From the NCBI GenBank assembly GCA_003242645.1, contig QGVC01000174.1:1-7571 (forward strand): 7,571 nucleotides of DNA, given 5' to 3'. The notes beneath the pieces are model-generated. The model was not told the origin of the DNA. It saw nothing but the letters and a program-made list of their open reading frames with translations, and did not search any database. A program made the position numbers and the translations under genes. Positions 5,307 through 7,571 of this stretch are shown in pieces. The DNA is from Pseudomonadota bacterium. GTDB lineage: Bacteria; Pseudomonadota; Alphaproteobacteria; Rhizobiales; Hyphomicrobiaceae. Each line of letters opens with the position of its first letter. Position 1 is the stretch's first letter.

Positions 5307-7334
5307 ATGGCCATAGCGACCGATAGCAACGGCCGGCTCCTGTCGGTCGAACCACCGGCCGTGGCTTGGAGCACGGACGTAGACCGTGAGCGCGCTTTCG
5401 CAGCTGCCCGCCGCCACAGCCTCATCGTGCGGTGGCTCAAGATTGCCCTGCCAGTCTGTGCCGTCGCTGTTCTGAGCTCTTACGCTCTGTTCATGCAGCG
5501 CTCGATCCGTGTCGATGTCGGAACCGGCAACCTCGAGTTGGGTCCTATCGCCATCTCGACCGAGGTTCTGACAATGCACAATCCTCGCTACGAGGGGTAC
5601 GGCAAGGACGGCAGCCGGTTCGTCATTTCTGCGCGCACTGCTGAGCAGAAGGTCGCAGGCGAAGGACCCATCAGGCTGAAGACGATCGAAGGCACCATTG
5701 TCCAGCCAAACAAGACGACGACCACGCTACAGGCTGCTTCCGGACTGTTCGACACGGAGGCAAATGAGCTGGAACTCTTGGACTCGATCGAGATCAGATC
5801 AAGCGACGGGATGGTGGCTCGGCTATCTCGTGCGAAGATTTTCATGAAGGAGAGCAGGGTCGTTTCGGACGATCCGGTCACCGTGGAGATGCCGAGCGGC
5901 ACGCTCCACGGTAACACTATGGTCCTGCTACAGAAAACACGCGAGCTGACGTTTGATGGCGGGGTCACGGCGCAATTTCAGCCCCAGAACCGACCTGAGC
6001 AGGGCGCAGGTGATGGAGCGCAGCCTCAGTCCATGGCGAGCCTGATCGCGTCCGGTGACGGGCCGATCAATGTGACGGCGCCGAAGCTCACCATCTATGA
6101 TGCTCAGAAGATTGCTCTGTTCACGGGTAATGTTCGTGTCGAGCAAAACGGCGCCGTTCTGACTGCGCGCGAGCTCGAGGTCGCCTATGACGGAAACTCT
6201 CCTGTGGACGCGAGCAGCCCGTCTCCTGTATCCAGCGCTTCGGGGAGCAGAGTAAAACGGCTTCTTGCCCGAGATAATGTCGTCATTACCCGGGGTGCAG
6301 ACCGTGTCACCAGTGCGACGGCAGAATTCGACACCCTTGCCGACATTTCCATTCTAACGGGCGCGGTGGAGTTCACCTCCGGCTCTGACCGCAAAGCCAT
6401 TGCCGATCGCGTCGAACTCAATTTCAAGTCGGACACAGCGCTTTTGACCGGAGCGGTCACCGTCTCGCAGGGCCCCAACATTCTGAGGGGTCGTCATTTG
6501 TTCGTCGACCGCCGGAATGGGACCATGCGCCTTTCCTCGCCCACTGAAGCTGACCAGGCTCCGGGCCGGATTTCAGCGTCCTTCAAGCGGCCGGAAGGTC
6601 GGCCGGCCCCTGCCAATTCCGGGGGTAACGGACAGGCAGTCGGCTGGCAGTTCCGCACCGATCCCAATGCGCCAATCGAGATTGAAGCCGATGTGCTCGA
6701 CGTGGACGATAAGGCCAAGACAGCAACCTTTCGCGGCGACGTTCACGTTGTTCAGGGCGAGTTCAGGCTTCGTACTGTCGAGTTGGTGGCAAGCTATAGC
6801 GGTCAAGCTGGTGCAGGCCTGATGCAATCGGCTGATTCCAACACCGGCGCTCCGGAAGTGCAGCTCGAACGTGTCCGTGCACAGCGGAAGGTTGTCGTGA
6901 CATCCAAAGACGACCAAAGCGCCACGGGTGACTGGGCGGATTTCAATCTAAAGACGAATACGGTTGTTCTCGGTGGCGACGTTACCCTTACCCAAGGTCG
7001 AAACGTGGTTCGTGGTCCACGGCTGGTGATCGATATGACCACCGGACTGAGCCGGATGGAGACTTCCAAGGCTGGAGCGCAAGCGGCGGCACCATCCACA
7101 GGTGATCGCGAAGCCGAACGCGGCACGAACGCCCCTGGCGAAAAGGGGTGGCCCGCCGGGGCTTGTGGCGGAAGGATGTGTGCCGTCTTCTATCCGAAGG
7201 ACTTCGAGGCGATGGCCAAGCGGCGTAAGGCCGAACCCCAAGGCAAGGCTCCCCCGGCTCCCCAGCCGGGCCCGCGAGGAGAAGCGGCTTCAAGCTGGAG
7301 CTCTACCACGATACCGGCGGGTACCGCGGAGTGA
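5307..7334 (+). CDS. LptC-LptA fusion: LPS-transport bridge protein with two OstA-type domains
   Basis: This 675-residue protein combines functions usually carried by two genes. A single membrane helix (about 39-63) is followed by an LptC-like domain to about 225, including LTMHNPRYEGYGKDG and a FDGGV strand. Residues 254-410 form an LptA/OstA-like domain with repeated turns such as LFTGNVRVEQNGAVL, ILTGAVEF and LLTGAVTVSQGPNILRG. A Pro/Gly-rich linker (about 412-455) leads to a second LptA-type domain (456-588), beginning PIEIEADVLDVDDKAKTATF and ending with GGDVTLTQGRNVVRGPRLVI. This last domain most resembles ordinary rhizobial LptA. A polar, proline-rich tail follows the short GGRMCAVFYP segment (Cys620, Cys625). 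LptC receives LPS from LptBFG, and LptA jellyrolls carry it across the periplasm to LptD. The chain is anchored in the inner membrane with its bulk in the periplasm. The ribosome site before ATG 5307 is weak. LptB follows 43 bases after the stop. Domain limits are by eye. Confidence 0.85.
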   Translation: MAIATDSNGRLLSVEPPAVAWSTDVDRERAFAAARRHSLIVRWLKIALPVCAVAVLSSYALFMQRSIRVDVGTGNLELGPIAISTEVLTMHNPRYEGYGKDGSRFVISARTAEQKVAGEGPIRLKTIEGTIVQPNKTTTTLQAASGLFDTEANELELLDSIEIRSSDGMVARLSRAKIFMKESRVVSDDPVTVEMPSGTLHGNTMVLLQKTRELTFDGGVTAQFQPQNRPEQGAGDGAQPQSMASLIASGDGPINVTAPKLTIYDAQKIALFTGNVRVEQNGAVLTARELEVAYDGNSPVDASSPSPVSSASGSRVKRLLARDNVVITRGADRVTSATAEFDTLADISILTGAVEFTSGSDRKAIADRVELNFKSDTALLTGAVTVSQGPNILRGRHLFVDRRNGTMRLSSPTEADQAPGRISASFKRPEGRPAPANSGGNGQAVGWQFRTDPNAPIEIEADVLDVDDKAKTATFRGDVHVVQGEFRLRTVELVASYSGQAGAGLMQSADSNTGAPEVQLERVRAQRKVVVTSKDDQSATGDWADFNLKTNTVVLGGDVTLTQGRNVVRGPRLVIDMTTGLSRMETSKAGAQAAAPSTGDREAERGTNAPGEKGWPAGACGGRMCAVFYPKDFEAMAKRRKAEPQGKAPPAPQPGPRGEAASSWSSTTIPAGTAE

Positions 7335-7377
7335 GCCAGGTCGACGATCAGCATACCGCTAGCGGGACGGTAGAACC

Positions 7378-7571
7378 GTGAAGCTGTTTCCCTTTCGTCG
7401 TCGAGGGGTTGTTTCAGGAACCAGGCCGGATGCGTCCGATGCGAACGGGCCCAGCCTCAATGGTTTTGCGGGCCCGGATGACGATGCAGACACAGGAACT
7501 GAGCAGCCCTATGCTGCAGAGGGCTGGCTTACCGTCCACAACGTGGAAAAATCGTATCGCAAGCGCAAGGT
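7378..7571 (+). CDS. lptB: LptB, LPS-export ABC ATPase, N-terminal part (cut by window end)
   Basis: The first 64 codons are visible. From about residue 50 the sequence WLTVHNVEKSYRKRKV matches the opening strand and A-loop Tyr (Tyr60) of LptB, where the family reads roughly L-x-V-x-N-V-x-K-S-Y. The Walker A motif lies beyond the edge and cannot be checked. LptB hydrolyses ATP on the cytoplasmic side of LptFG to extract LPS and push it along LptC and LptA. The start is GTG 7378-7380. An in-frame TAG at 7360-7362 closes the frame upstream and no ATG is available, so GTG is the first usable start, with only a weak GGGACGG upstream. Compared with E. coli LptB, which starts a few residues before this strand, there is an extension of about 48 residues. 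It is basic first (KLFPFRRR), then Asp-rich. Its position 43 bases after the fusion gene implies one operon. Confidence 0.85.
   Translation, partial: MKLFPFRRRGVVSGTRPDASDANGPSLNGFAGPDDDADTGTEQPYAAEGWLTVHNVEKSYRKRK

Noticed and set aside
5980..6060. Possible frameshift joining separate lptC and lptA genes
   Set aside because: The frame is continuous, the linker region has no stop, and no internal start with a good ribosome site was seen, so a real fusion is the simpler reading.
7102..7362. Forward open frame overlapping the end of the LptC-LptA gene
   Set aside because: It is a frame shadow of the Pro/Arg-rich tail, with no ribosome site and no similarity to an Lpt protein.

Overview
The window suggests an alphaproteobacterium of the order Hyphomicrobiales (Rhizobiales). 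The order rnd - lptC/lptA - lptB is the usual one there. An HWE-family histidine kinase, a class concentrated in this group, is also present, and codon use is moderately GC-rich throughout. No genus can be assigned from sequence alone. There are five complete protein genes and two genes cut by the window edges. I saw no tRNA, rRNA, CRISPR array, insertion sequence or phage gene.

Layout. Bases 1-157 hold the end of a forward gene whose C-terminus looks like a glycerophosphodiester phosphodiesterase. Bases 335-1315 encode an exported (twin-arginine) metallo-beta-lactamase-fold hydrolase. A non-coding stretch of roughly 360-480 bases follows, with a perfect 12-bp hairpin and a second palindrome that reuses its CCAAATGC core. 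Bases 1799-3544 (open frame from 1676) encode a membrane sensor kinase: double-Cache-like periplasmic part, HAMP, then an HWE kinase. Bases 3585-4403 on the minus strand encode a BtuF-like (cobalamin/iron-siderophore type) binding protein with no visible export signal.

From 4561 to the right edge everything reads forward. It begins with a short ribonuclease D, followed by a 125-base gap with a bulged hairpin and a good promoter candidate. Next is a 675-residue protein joining an LptC-like membrane-anchored domain to two LptA/OstA-type domains. The last gene is the start of the LptB ATPase, cut by the window end. The last two proteins belong to the lipopolysaccharide transport (Lpt) machine: LptB supplies ATP-driven force at the inner membrane, and LptC and LptA form the periplasmic bridge to the outer membrane.

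The most notable item is the single-chain LptC-LptA-LptA arrangement, which may put most of the LPS bridge into one polypeptide. The left half is a set of unrelated single genes rather than an obvious operon or a new system.
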